A DNA stretch of 64,000 bases, taken from the NCBI GenBank assembly GCA_033439795.1, contig JAUTDP010000008.1, positions 1,488,001 to 1,552,000 on the forward strand, given 5' to 3'. Shown here piece by piece: positions 21,742 through 32,310 of the stretch. Both the position numbers and the translations under genes were made by a program. The notes under the pieces are model-generated. The model made no database searches. It saw nothing but the letters and a program-made list of their open reading frames with translations, and was not told the DNA's origin. Source of the stretch: Sordaria brevicollis (Eukaryota > Ascomycota > Sordariomycetes > Sordariales > Sordariaceae). Each line of letters begins with the position of its first letter. Positions within the stretch are counted from its first letter, which is position 1.

Positions 21742-23474
21742 TTACTCCTTCTTCGCAAACCTGGCCAGCGTAGGCCCAAGCTCGGCCACCTTCTCCTTGT
21801 GCCTCTCCCCGTTCTTCTCCTGCATCTGCTTGTACATCTCCTCGGCCTTGAGCCTCTTCTCGTCGATAATGTTCTTCTTCTTTTGCTTGCGCAGGTACTT
21901 CTTGAGCGCGCTGTTCTTGCCTCTGGCCCTGTTGCGCATCTCCTCCTCCAGATCCGGTGGGCCGGCATCCAGGTCCTTGTCCGCCTCCCGCTGCTTCGCC
22001 GACCGCAAGTCGAGGTTGCCGATAAAGTTGGGGTCGAGCGCAATCATCTCGGGCGCCAGCTTGTTGAGCAGCTGCTTGACCTCGCCCTCCTGTCTCTGCT
22101 TCTTCGTCTCGTACGGGTTGACCTCCAGGGCGTCAAAGTTGGCCTCACCGGCACCGGGGATGATAAGAGACGAGAAACCTTCGCTGTGGCCGACACCGAG
22201 CACATCGTCAAAGGGGCACCACCGCACCCGCTCGACGCGCTTGCCCTCGCCGCCCCACGTCATGTAGGGGGACTGCACCTTTTCTTGTACCGGCTTCTCC
22301 TTGGAGAAGAGACCCTTCCAGACCGTCGTCCTGGTGCCCCAGCCGACAGCGGTAAGGCCAGTATCTGAGATGGCAACGGACGAGGCGGGCGCCCGGGTGA
22401 AGTAGTTGTTGACCTCCTTGAACATGCGGATGTCCCACACGGCCATCTTGCAGTCTTGTCCTGTCGTCACCATGTAGCGGCCTTCGCGGTCGACAGCCAT
22501 GGATCGTACGGGGCCGCGGTGGGCAAGGAGCTTGACGAGGGGTTCTGACGAGTTGGGCGACCATAGTGTTACTGTGCCGTTCTGGTGACCAACGTGGAGG
22601 ATGGCGTTCCAAGGGTTCTGTGTCATGGAGACGGGTGTGCCGAGCTTTGTCGCGATTTCCGTCACGATCTGACCGGTCGATGTGTCCTGGTACTTGAGCT
22701 GACCGTTTGTGCCGAGGGTAGCCAGCAGGAAGTGGTAAGGGAGGAATTCGAGGTGGGAGACTTCGACGTGTTTCCTTAGGCAGTGGAGCTCGACACCCTG
22801 CGAGTCGTAGATGTAGGTGTACTTCTTCTGAGCGACGGCAAAGTATTGGTTATTGTGTAGCCACTTGACGTCCCTGATGGTCTCTCCCAGCTGCAGCTCA
22901 CAGCCCAGCTTGCCCTCTCTCCAGTCCATGGTCGCAACATGGCCTTTCTTTCCTGCCAGGATCAAGTCCCGACCGTTCCTCGAGAAATCGCAAATGTAGG
23001 GTCCTAGTTGGTCGAGCTTGAGATCGAACTTTTTCTGGGCGACTTCGATGTTGACTTCGCTGACGATGTCCTCCTGGCGAACCTTGTATGTGCGTTCCTA
23101 TCAAGCCAGCAGTGTGAGTGTCACGTAGACAACAATTAGATCATATATCCAGAGCTACTCACAAGCTCATGTTCAGCCTCGAGGAAACCACCGGCATTCT
23201 CAAGAAGAATCTCGGCCTCCTTGGCCTTGAGGGTGGCAGTCTGGTACTTTTCTTCGAGGTTTGTGAGGTTGCGCTTGAGCTTCTTGTCCTTGACATTCTT
23301 GACATCGATCTTGCGACCACGGCCGTATGACTTTTCTGCCGCCTTGACTTTCTTAATCTTGTTGGCCTCGGCCTTTGATCGGAACTCGCTTCGGACGTTC
23401 TTGATGGCGACGGCGCCGCTGGGCTGCTCTGCCGCCCTCGAGATGGACAGTTCGGTCCGGTCGGTGGTCTCCAT
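21742..23474 (-). CDS. utp7: U3 snoRNP / SSU processome WD-repeat protein Utp7 (BING4 family)
   Basis: The coding sequence is complement(join(21742..23097, 23163..23474)), 555 aa, close to yeast Utp7 (554). Family members act in the nucleolar small-subunit processome for 18S rRNA maturation. The N-terminal 104 residues (exon 1) are Lys/Glu-rich and helical. The WD region includes GRDLILAGKKGHVATMDWREGKL, VKWLHNNQYFAVAQKKYTYIYD and NPWNAILHVGHQNGTVTLWSPN. The BING4 C-terminal segment includes VRWCPFDDVLGVGHSEGFSSLIIPGAGEANFDALEVNPYETKKQRQEGEVKQLLNKL, a highly conserved block. The C terminus is Lys/Arg/Glu-rich. The intron is 65 nt (GTGAGT...TAG). It stands head-to-head with tsr1, another 40S-biogenesis gene. 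Confidence 0.93.
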
Positions 23475-24014
23475 GGTGCCAATGGGACGACGCGACTCAA
23501 TTGGTACGTATAATGTGTGTGTTCAACTATGGGAATGGTGTCGGCGACGGGATAGATAATCTGGCTGGATATGGATGGATATGGGGATTTCGAGATGTTC
23601 GGTTTTGGCGGTTGAATGTTTCCTTCCTCCCCAACTGAAAGGTCTCCAAATGCTCGACAACTTTTCTGGGCCGGACCCACTAAAAAGTTGGATGGGGCAG
23701 CCGTTCCGCTACGATCATTGGCTCCACAGCTTACAGGGGACTGCTTTTTGCATAGCGATAAGATTCTGATAAGATAGAAGGAGACGGCAGCCCATGTTCG
23801 CACAACTCAAAAAAATGCAACGAGTGCCCCGCCATTGACATTGTCGCAACACTTATTCGATACTCGATTATCACGATTAGACCAGAGAGGTTCTCGCCGT
23901 CTCTCTCTTCCGTCCCAACCTCTGCACCCAGCATTTTCAGCACACCCACAGGTCACCATCCTGGCGTCAAACTCGCTTCCCTTTCGGTTCAAAGCAGGCG
24001 GCGAATCCAGCAAA
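23475..24014. promoter_or_regulatory. Shared divergent promoter region utp7 / tsr1
   Basis: 540 bp lie between the start codons of two small-subunit biogenesis genes. It contains two GATAAG motifs (23757-23762 and 23768-23773) 11 bp apart, CCAAT-type sequences and the 11-mer CCCACTAAAAA (23676-23686), which recurs upstream of rrg9. The shared position suggests co-expression, but no binding site is proven. Confidence 0.55.
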
Positions 24015-26627
24015 ATGCCCGGCGCCGTGAGCGGCCACTCCCACAGGCCGACGACCAAGACGTCGAATAAGCCCTTCAAGTCCCGTCATGCTACCAAGAG
24101 TTCTATCCGGAATGCTGCCAAAGGTACGGATTACACATCATACACACGGCAGTGACTCACGCCGAGGGCTGTTGCTGCCTTGAGCTATACCCTGCCACCA
24201 ACATTGGCATCACGAAAGACATACATACAACCGACACATAAAAAGATCAACAACTGACAATCTTCTTGACGCTCTACAGGCAAGGTAGCCGAGGAACGAG
24301 GTGTGCGCAAGACCCCCCATCAACAAGTCATGTCCAAGTTCGACCGTCGCAACCGCAACAAGCAGCTCCAGCTGCAGAAACACAAGGAACACCTCCAGGA
24401 GACCTCCATCTTCACCGGCAAGGATGGCGCCCCCAGGAACGTTGCCGTTATCCCCCTGTGCAGCGACGGCGACGCTGCCGAAGCCATCAAGAGCCTGAAT
24501 GCTAGCATCGATATCGAGACCGAGGTTCCCCAAGGCGCATTCCGCGTTCCCGTCGACAGATTCAAGCAGAAGCTCCAATACTTCCCCCTTAAGCGCGACC
24601 TTACCGCCTGCCTCGACGCCGCCAGAGTCGCTGACTATGTCGTTCTCGTTTTGTCCGCCCAGGAGGAGGTTGACGAGCTGGGTGAGCTGATCCTGCGCAG
24701 TGTCGAAAGCCAGGGTCTCTCTACTCTCTTCACCGTTGTCCAGGGCCTCAACAAGATCGAACCCCAAAAGCAGAGACTCTCCGTCATTTCGTCTCTCAAG
24801 TCCTACATCACCCACTTCCACCCCGAGCAGGAAAAAGTCTTCAGCCTCGACAACAGACAAGAATGCTCCAACCTTATGCGCTCGCTGTGCAGCACTACCC
24901 CCAAGGGCATTCGCTGGAGAGACGAGAGGAGTTGGATGCTTGTGGAGGAGGTCAAGTTCGGCGAGTCTACCGTGCTTACCGGTGTCGTCAGGGGCAAGGG
25001 CCTGAAGGCCGACCGCCTGGTGCAGGTTGGCGATTGGGGCACATTCCAGGTTGAGAAGATCACAGCAGCTCCCCTGGCCAGGAGGAAACGGGGAGAGGAG
25101 GGCATGAACGTGGAAGAGGGCGCCGAGGAGATTCTCGACCAACCTACCGAGGACCGCGACGACCTTGTCGACCTTGCGCCCGAGGAGGTTCGCATGGAGG
25201 ACGACGATGACGAAATGAACGACGGCATGACCACAATGACGACGTCAAAGAAGGGTGTCCTGTTGGACGACCACCACTACTTCTCAGAGGACGAGCCCGA
25301 AGCTTACACTGCGCCAAAGAAGCTTCCCAAGGGTACATCAAAGTACCAGGCTGCGTGGTACTTGGACGACGATGTCTCTGATTCCGGTTCAGACATGGAG
25401 GAGGACGACGAGATGGAGGACGACGAAGAGGAGGAAGCCAGGCCAGAGGATGGTGAGGAGGGTCTTGCTGGTTACGCGCCAACAGAAGCCGGCGGCACCG
25501 AGTACCCACAAACCGAGGGCGGCTTCATTCAGCCTGATGCTGAGGAGGATGCCATGCAACTGGAGGCTTACCGCAACCAAAAGCGTGATGAGGCTCGGGA
25601 CGATCTCGAGTTCCCTGATGAGATCGAGCTCCACCCCAACGTTCTTGCCCGTGAGCGTCTAGCCAAGTACAGAGGTCTCAAGAGCTTGAGGTCAAGCCCT
25701 TGGCAGGAGGATGAGGATCGCGCATACCAACCAGAGGAGTGGGAGCGCTTGTTGAAGATTCAGGACTACCAGGCCTCCAAGATCAGGGCGGCTAGGGAAG
25801 CCCTCGTCGGAGGTGTTGCTCCTGGCACTCGCGTCCACGTCTACCTCAAGGACGTGCCCGCGACCATCCAGCAATCCTACAACCCCAGCCAGCCCGTCAC
25901 CTTGTTCTCCCTGCTCAGACACGAGTACAAGAAGACGGCCGTCAACTTCCTCATCAACCTGAGCGCGGACGCTGCGGCGCCCATCAAGGCCAAGGAGGAG
26001 TTGATCATGCAGTGCGGTCCCCGCCGCTTCGTCATCAACCCGCTCTTCTCCCAGGGCGGCAACACCCCCAACGACGTGCACAAGTACTGCCGCTTCTTGC
26101 ACCCCGGCCAGTCGGCCGTCGCCACCTTTATGGGTCCCGTCACCTGGGGCGCTGTGCCCACGCTCTTCTTCAAGAGACAGGTGCCCGGCTCCGTGCTTAA
26201 CGAGGATGGCGAGCCCGTCTCCAACCTCCCTCTCACCCTCGTCGCCACCGGCACCGCCCTTCCTCCCTCGACATCCCGCGTCGTCGCCAAGCGCGCCATC
26301 CTCACCGGCCACCCGTACCACATCCACAAGAAGATCGTCACGATCCGCTACATGTTCTTCAACCGCGAGGACGTCGAGTGGTTCAAGGCCTTGCCTCTCT
26401 GGACCAGGCGCGGCAGGAGCGGTTTCATCAAGGAGGCCCTCGGTACCCACGGTTACTTCAAGGCTACCTTTGATGGTCGCATCAACCCCCAGGACTCTGT
26501 CGGCGTCAGCTTGTACAAGAGGGTCTGGCCCAGGAACGCTAAGCAGTTGGGCGGCCCGTTGTTGGATGTCACTGGGATCCAGCAGGCGCAGCAGGAGGTT
26601 GATGAGGATGCTATGGATGCGGAGTAA
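24015..26627 (+). CDS. tsr1: 40S ribosome maturation factor Tsr1
   Basis: The coding sequence is join(24015..24123, 24280..26627), 818 aa, near yeast Tsr1 (788). Tsr1 is a GTPase-like but inactive factor of late 40S pre-ribosomes. The N terminus MPGAVSGHSHRPTTKTSNKPFKSRHATK is typical and basic. The GTPase-like and AARP2CN regions follow in the first half (KRDLTACLDAARVADYVVLVLSAQEEVD, then VVQGLNKI). There is a long acidic stretch of about 150 residues. The C-terminal block has LRHEYKKTAVNFLI, QCGPRRFVINPLFSQGG, CRFLHPGQSAVATFMGPVTWG, FFNREDVEWFKALPLWTRRGRSGFIKEALGTHGYFKATFDG. The classic G-protein catalytic motifs are lacking, as in the family. The single intron is 156 nt. Confidence 0.94.
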
Positions 26628-27606
26628 ATCTGAAGAAGGAATCTGTTTGGCTATTTCTAATAGACTAGACTGGGTGCGTGTGTCGTGTTAAAGGGTTTTT
26701 AAAAAGCAGGGCTGCTGGCTTTAATGATATGGCGTTTTGTGTGTCATGGGGAATCAAAAAGATGAATGATATCTCTCTCGTTGTTTGGTTTTTATCTTTG
26801 GTCGGGTTTATCTGCTATATAGGTAATTTATTCTTCTATTCTCACAACTCTCCTTGCTTCTTGGTCTAGACTTTGAGTATGTGTCGGTCATTATTTCTTG
26901 AGTTGAGGCTCAACGTATGTTGGATATGCCGTTGTGTCGTCTTCTTCCGCTTCCCTCTTCAGGCACTCTTCAACTCTACCAACCTCTTACCTTCGTTCTT
27001 GTTGTCTTCATTTTCTTCTCCTCACCTCCGGTCAGATCATCTCACCATCACATCCCATCATCCGAGCGGCCGATACCAAGCACACTCATCACCTCACATC
27101 CCCTCTCCCCCTCTTGCTCCGCCACGATATCTCTGAAAAATTTTCGATCTTATGCCTTGGTCTTGTGTAGGTATGCCGGTCAATATCTTGCTCTTGCGAG
27201 TCTGGGCAGAGCCTCATAGCCAAGATAGTGTCTTCCTCCTCCGACCGGGAACCCAAGTATTCGGTCTTTGGGTCTTCCTCCATAAGCAACTAACCATGAA
27301 GTAATGCTTTTCAAATAAACATGCCAACCGCCGTAACCCAAGTTGAAAAGTTATCTCCTCAATTCCCCCCTTTTCCCCTCCCGCTCGGCCACGATATAGT
27401 CACAATGAAGATAGGTGATATCGCGTTACATAGTCGGAGTTTAACGTTGGAGGTTGGTTTGGCTCGATAGTCGTTCGGGATGATCACCCGAGAGAGACAT
27501 CTGGGCATGTCTAACTGGACACACACAGTAAGACAACTTGGACAAGAAGACCAAGGGCCGAAGGGGTGCATGAACCACGATAGAAGGGCATAGTTAATGT
27601 AGGACC

Positions 27607-27632
27607 ACATACGACCATAGAAAAATGGCTCA
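27607..27632 (+). pseudogene. Possible 5S rRNA relic
   Basis: ACATACGACCATAG (27607-27620) equals the first 14 nt of Neurospora 5S rRNA as I remember it. The following AAAA..GGCT could be the next 5S segment after a 7-nt deletion. Neurospora 5S genes are dispersed and pseudogenes are known. The internal promoter and 3' half are absent, so this cannot be functional. It may be chance. Confidence 0.3.
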
Positions 27633-28353
27633 TACGCCCCTGGTTTGAGGATATTAGTTGACGAAAAGGGAAGGAGGCTTAGTGATGTGTTGTGAAGAGA
27701 GGTCCCAACAGCTGTACCAACGGGATGGATACTACCAATACCCCGGATTACATGCAGTGGACTATGAGGTACCTTACCTTGAGACTACCTACCAACAGCC
27801 CCTATGGTAGATGACTCTAGTGTTGAGTTCAACAACTCCATCGGATTTTGATGGTATCCCTCAGCTTGCCTCTCTTTTGCTGCGCCTATATCCAATTTCC
27901 GAGTTTTCTATCCATCCAGCTTGTCAAGCCTGTCAAGCCTCAAATCTGGAGAAGTGAAGGCAAATCGAGTTGTGGCGTTTAAGTTCACGGGAAGACAGGC
28001 TGGTGTTTGAGGGCGCCAATGACTCCAATGGAGTTTTTGTCTAACATGGTTAGCTGATATCACGTATGCGTTGCTGTTAGTGTCACCTCTTTGAGCTTTG
28101 GGTGTTAGTCACCCCTGTAAGTATCGCCCGGTAGCTCTTCAAGGTTGTTTGTTTTGCAACATTGTCGAAGAGAGGGGAAAAGGGGGCTGTGCAAGCGGAG
28201 TTTTTCAACTCTCCTCTTTGATCATGGAATTTTTCCACTTTGTTGTGTTCTTGCGCCAACAAGTGGAAGTCTGGAGAGACCCGGGAAAATGAAAGTCTCT
28301 TCATCGATCGGACAGAGAAAATCCTAGCCTGTTCCTGTTGGTGTTGGCGTTAC

Positions 28354-28585
28354 TCAAACTAGTGTTCGGAGAGGGACCATGCGGCCCCTCCCCTTCCCTT
28401 GGCTAAACAGGCTGCGTGCTCCTATCTGGAACGTCTGCGCAGGAGCACTAACAAAAGGTGCAGAGTTTTTGGCTAGGCCTAACAATTTATTTGCTGGTGA
28501 AAGGTGCAGTTTTCGTCCGTGCGATAACAGTCTGTTAGTGCGTACGTGGTCCAGTATGGGGCCTCCCTGCAAAAACACTAACGTT
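28354..28585. repeat. Candidate decayed inverted-repeat element
   Basis: The left end (ACTAGTGTT..GAGGGACC..GGCCCC) and the inverted right end (GTTAGTGTT..CAGGGA..GGCCCC) are alike with gaps. Inside, the phrase AAAGGTGCAG occurs twice and CACTAAC-type phrases recur. A 13-bp palindrome, TAACAGTCTGTTA, is at 28525-28537. This could be an old MITE, but the match is imperfect. Confidence 0.3.
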
Positions 28586-29282
28586 CTTAACCGCACTTTT
28601 TAGCGTGCTAGGAGCTATTAGTAAAGTAGAGAAGAGATGACTACATATTGTCTTGGATCACATTGAGAATGGCAACCGGGGTTCCGTGTCTTGTCTTGAT
28701 TGGGTTGTAGCTGTTGGAGTCACGATACCTCTACTGACGACTGACTACAGGCTACGCCCAACAGTGAAGGCTGAGCAAATAGGGGGCAATCATAGCGGTG
28801 GGTTCAGTAATAGGGCTGGGATACAGGGCTCTTTGAGAGGGAGTGGCTTTGTCGGTCATTCAAGATCTTTCAAATCTTGTTCTGATATGAGAATCTACCA
28901 AAGCTCCATGGAGCTGGCTGGTAATGGGAGATTCACGTGTGCTGAATGATAGGAACTTACGAATCTCATGGGATTGCGAAGCCAAGTCTGAGCCTCAGGA
29001 GGGAAAAGGGGAGCCTCAACATTGGCATGTCGATGTTGGCAAGCGAAACCTCGTCAGCATCAACGGCAAGTGCTGAGCATGGCGGAATGGCGCGGGCGGG
29101 AGATGAGGTTGAGGAGAGTGGGATGATATGAGTTGCTAGTGCATACTTTTGCCGTTACGTTACATACTGGTCATCTTGAAGTACATCCTTAACACCACTT
29201 AGGATGGGCGCCCTCGATAGCGCCTCGTACCCGTCAGCCAATTTTCAAAGGCACTGCCCGCAAACGGGAAAAATTGCGGTGC

Positions 29283-29350
29283 ACTGCACACCTAACACGC
29301 CATCAGCCCGACTTACTTGCAAATGCGCAGCAAACGTGTTAGTGCGCAGT
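29283..29350. repeat. Compact inverted repeat, 16-17-bp arms, 35-nt spacer
   Basis: The left arm ACTGCACACCTAACACG (29283-29299) and right arm CGTGTTAGTGCGCAGT (29335-29350) are inverted copies with one extra base and one substitution. No adjacent gene explains it. It resembles a very small inverted-repeat transposon or a hairpin. Confidence 0.6.
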
Positions 29351-30283
29351 CTCTTGCACTCAACCTGCCATACTAACATCAAGGTACACAGGCCGGATGA
29401 TCCGAACATTGGGAAAGTGCAATGACCGTGTGCTCCCTCAAACTCTTCGAAGATCCGGGTCCAGAGCAGGTGCCGTTTTGAGGCTGTGCAGAAAATTCAA
29501 ATCTCAAACCTGAACAGGAAAGAGCCACCATCGCTGGATGACCACTGCTTTCCAAGCATCTTCCAGTGGAATTCAACCAGAGCAGGGAATCGCCATAGGG
29601 CGGTACCTGGCTGGGTCTGGGCGTCACAGACTTCCCACATCCAGGCGTCTCGCTGTTGAGACTTTTGAAATCGCGATAGACGAGGGCCAATCAAAACGTC
29701 ATGGTGCCCTACAGTTCCATTCGGCTTTTGGCGGTGTTTGTTCACTTTGATACTGTACCTACCAACGCTTTGTCTCACGATTTGCCTCCTCAGTTTTGCA
29801 GTGTTCCCTTTCTATGCCTTTCTCCGATAACTTGTAGCATACACATTAGATATCACGACGGATGTGCGGGAGGGTGTCAAGGCGATGCAGTACACATACA
29901 GCAGCACTGAGCAGGTGGCGATGAGGGTCACTCACAGACGGTAAATGTCCAGAACAGACTGACGGCCCCGGATCAAAGAAAAGACGAACACGCTCAAAGA
30001 GTTCAAGGGGCTTGGCATACCTCAGATTCCTGATGACCAAGACGAACAATTGGCAACTCTTTGGCGAACACATGTCAACGATTCTTGGGAAGAAATGCTC
30101 AGCCATCCAACCAGCATCCATCGTCATCCATTCAACCCCATCAAGACCCAGGGCTCTTGCCAGGTACCCAGCCGTACTTACCCTGTTAGACCCCGTCCGA
30201 GCCCCCTGTACCTTCCCACTGAGAGCGCCATTCCCCAGCCCAGCGGAGTCCCAGAGCGGGTGATCGATTGACCACCACACCAG

Positions 30284-30325
30284 AGCCCGCAGCCCGCAGC
30301 CCGCAGCCCGCAGCCCGCAGCCCGC
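30284..30325. repeat. 7-bp tandem repeat (AGCCCGC), six copies
   Basis: Six perfect AGCCCGC units are followed by AGCC. It lies about 375 bp upstream of the rcn-1 start codon. Confidence 0.95.
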
Positions 30326-30701
30326 AGCCAGAGACACATGCACGCGCCTTCCTCTGTTTCACCGCATTCAAACGACGACCCTGCGTGCCTGCATCCCGCC
30401 GCTCCGCAACCCGGCCAGGACTCCGCTGTTATCGGCCAACAAGCACTTCTTAAACCGCCTGACATCCCGTCCCTCCAACAACCTTCCGCTTTCGATCAAG
30501 TCAATTGCAATATAAACACTCTTCAGATACCCATCCAACTCTCTCCTGCCTTTTCTCCTCCATACTCCTTCAATACTCGAATCTATCCTACCATACTTGG
30601 CCATCTCACAAGACCATCTTTGTGCGCCCATCTTAGGCTGTCAAGTCTCCTCCGCTATTACATCAACGACATCTAAACACCACATAACCACAACCATCAA
30701 G

Positions 30702-31628
30702 ATGGAGCCCAAACAACAACAGAACGAGCAGCAGCTCCAGCAGTCCCCCGAACTCGGCCCTGCTTCTCTCTCTCGATCCTCTACCGGCCGCTCCTCGAGG
30801 AAAAGCTCAAATCTCAGCCTTGACCTCACCAACATCCCTCCTCTCAGCCAGCCCACGCCGCCTTCCAACACGCTAATCTTCACAAACATCAACTCGCTCG
30901 ACGTTTTCTCCCCCGACAACCTCCAGACCATCCGCGATATCATCAGCAAAACGGCCCCCATCTTCGCCTGGTCGCCACTCAAGTCCTTCCGCCGCATTAT
31001 CGTCACCTTCTTCGACGAACAAGCCGCTATCGCCGTACGCAAGATCTGGGACAATGAGCCCATCTTCGGCGAGCTCTGCCGCGTCTACTTTGGCCAGCCC
31101 ACCCCCATCGACGTTTCCGCCGCCGACAAGCACCTGGCCCTGCCCGATGCCGGCAAGCTCTTCTTCATCAGCCCACCGCCCAGCCCTCCCCACGACTGGG
31201 AGCAGCGCATGGAGGATGCGCCCAACACCATGGTGCACGCCGAGGATCTGGCTGAGGCTCTCGCCAAACTGAGGCACCACAACAACCCCAACGGCTTTGA
31301 CGCTGACGTCAAGGTGCCCGTCTCGCCCGCTTCCGATAGCGGCAGCAGCAAGCCCGCCGGTGGTGACTTCAAGGAGGGCGCGAGGAAGAACAGGAGTCGC
31401 AGCTCGACGCTCATCTTCCAGCCCGAGAAGGCTCAGGCTCCCGCTAGCGGCAAGCCCGGCAGCCCAGCCCTCGACTTGCCTTGTGTTACCGTGGACGATA
31501 TGACGGATGAGGGTGATGCCGATGGCGATATCGACATGAGCGGCAGCCCTGTGTCGGACTCGCCTAGGAATAAGCCCATCTTTGCGCACACCGCGAGGCC
31601 GCCTGTCGAGTTGATGCATGATGCTTGA
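30702..31628 (+). CDS. rcn-1: Calcipressin (RCAN family), calcineurin regulator
   Basis: A single exon of 308 aa. Calcipressins bind and modulate the Ca2+/calmodulin phosphatase calcineurin. An RRM-like N-terminal domain covers about residues 45-140 (NTLIFTNINSLDVFSPDNLQTIRDIISKTAPIFAWSPLKSFRRIIVTFF). It is followed by the family hallmark FFISPPPSPPHDW, a variant of FLISPPxSPP. Near the C terminus, LPCVTVDDM resembles the PxIxIT-type calcineurin docking site and PIFAHTARPPV the TxxP element of RCANs. The Ser/Thr-rich linkers are probably phosphorylated. The start is the first ATG (30702), with an AC-rich leader; a shorter start is not supported. It is convergent with ureG. Confidence 0.93.
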   Translation: MEPKQQQNEQQLQQSPELGPASLSRSSTGRSSRKSSNLSLDLTNIPPLSQPTPPSNTLIFTNINSLDVFSPDNLQTIRDIISKTAPIFAWSPLKSFRRIIVTFFDEQAAIAVRKIWDNEPIFGELCRVYFGQPTPIDVSAADKHLALPDAGKLFFISPPPSPPHDWEQRMEDAPNTMVHAEDLAEALAKLRHHNNPNGFDADVKVPVSPASDSGSSKPAGGDFKEGARKNRSRSSTLIFQPEKAQAPASGKPGSPALDLPCVTVDDMTDEGDADGDIDMSGSPVSDSPRNKPIFAHTARPPVELMHDA

Positions 31629-32310
31629 ACGAGCGAGCGACGTTCCTCACCTGTTCCTTTTATCACTTCTAATATTTCGACTTTTGTAACGCACGCAAGG
31701 AAGGATCACATATGGGCTTTTGACGACAGGCGTTTTAGGTGTTGGTGTCCCTCTGGAGCACAAACAAGTCATGGACATCAGATTAAAGCATGTTTTTGCA
31801 TATTTTGTTCGGGGTAAACAAAAACTGGGTTTACAGATTTCTTGCCTCTAGTCTGGAGCATTAGGTCACATGGACAGAGACCATATCATAGTATACAAAT
31901 CAAGTAGTGTATATGAATTCAAAGATCTCAAAACATCGCTGCGCTTTCGACAGTGACATGACAGATGCTTGTGTAAGTGACAACCAACTACGCCTCGACC
32001 ATCTGGTACAGCTTCCATTGTTCTACTTTCGTGAGTTCCTCTTGTCACACTTTGATATCGGACTGATTAGAGGCCGTAGCATGGTTTTGGACCTTTTCTC
32101 TTTTTTTACATCATCGATTTGCTATATACGATATCCAAATTGTACAGATGAGGGCTGCCCTCTCTTTCTGTAGTTCTCTATCCATAATCATAGACCTTCT
32201 AGCCCACAAGCCAAATATTCCGCCTGCTCGTACACCAAAGACATCCAAACAGCCAACCCAACCCAATCGTACACTCTTCTCCTCAATCCATCACCCCCAA
32301 TCGTCTAGAC
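31629..32310. other. Convergent 3' spacer, rcn-1 / ureG
   Basis: About 680 bp of mixed composition, presumably two 3' UTRs. No gene is recognised. Confidence 0.55.

Larger units (their letters stand above)
26628..30701. other. 4-kb gene desert between tsr1 and rcn-1
   Basis: No convincing gene on either strand. ORFs are below about 165 codons and resemble nothing known. It holds a short 5S rRNA-like match (27607), an inverted-repeat-like stretch (28354-28585), a compact inverted repeat (29283-29350) and a 7-bp tandem repeat (30284-30325). The last few hundred bases are AC/CT-rich and probably the rcn-1 promoter and leader. Confidence 0.5.

Noticed and set aside
24124..24279. Possible intronic C/D snoRNA in tsr1
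   Set aside because: A CTGA (D-box-like) occurs, but no acceptable C box (RTGATGA) or terminal stem is present.
24210..25142. 310-codon antisense frame inside tsr1
   Set aside because: It mirrors the strongly C-biased third positions of tsr1 on the other strand. The sense protein is clearly Tsr1.
25692..26450. 252-codon antisense frame inside the tsr1 3' half
   Set aside because: Same explanation: an antisense shadow of a conserved coding region.
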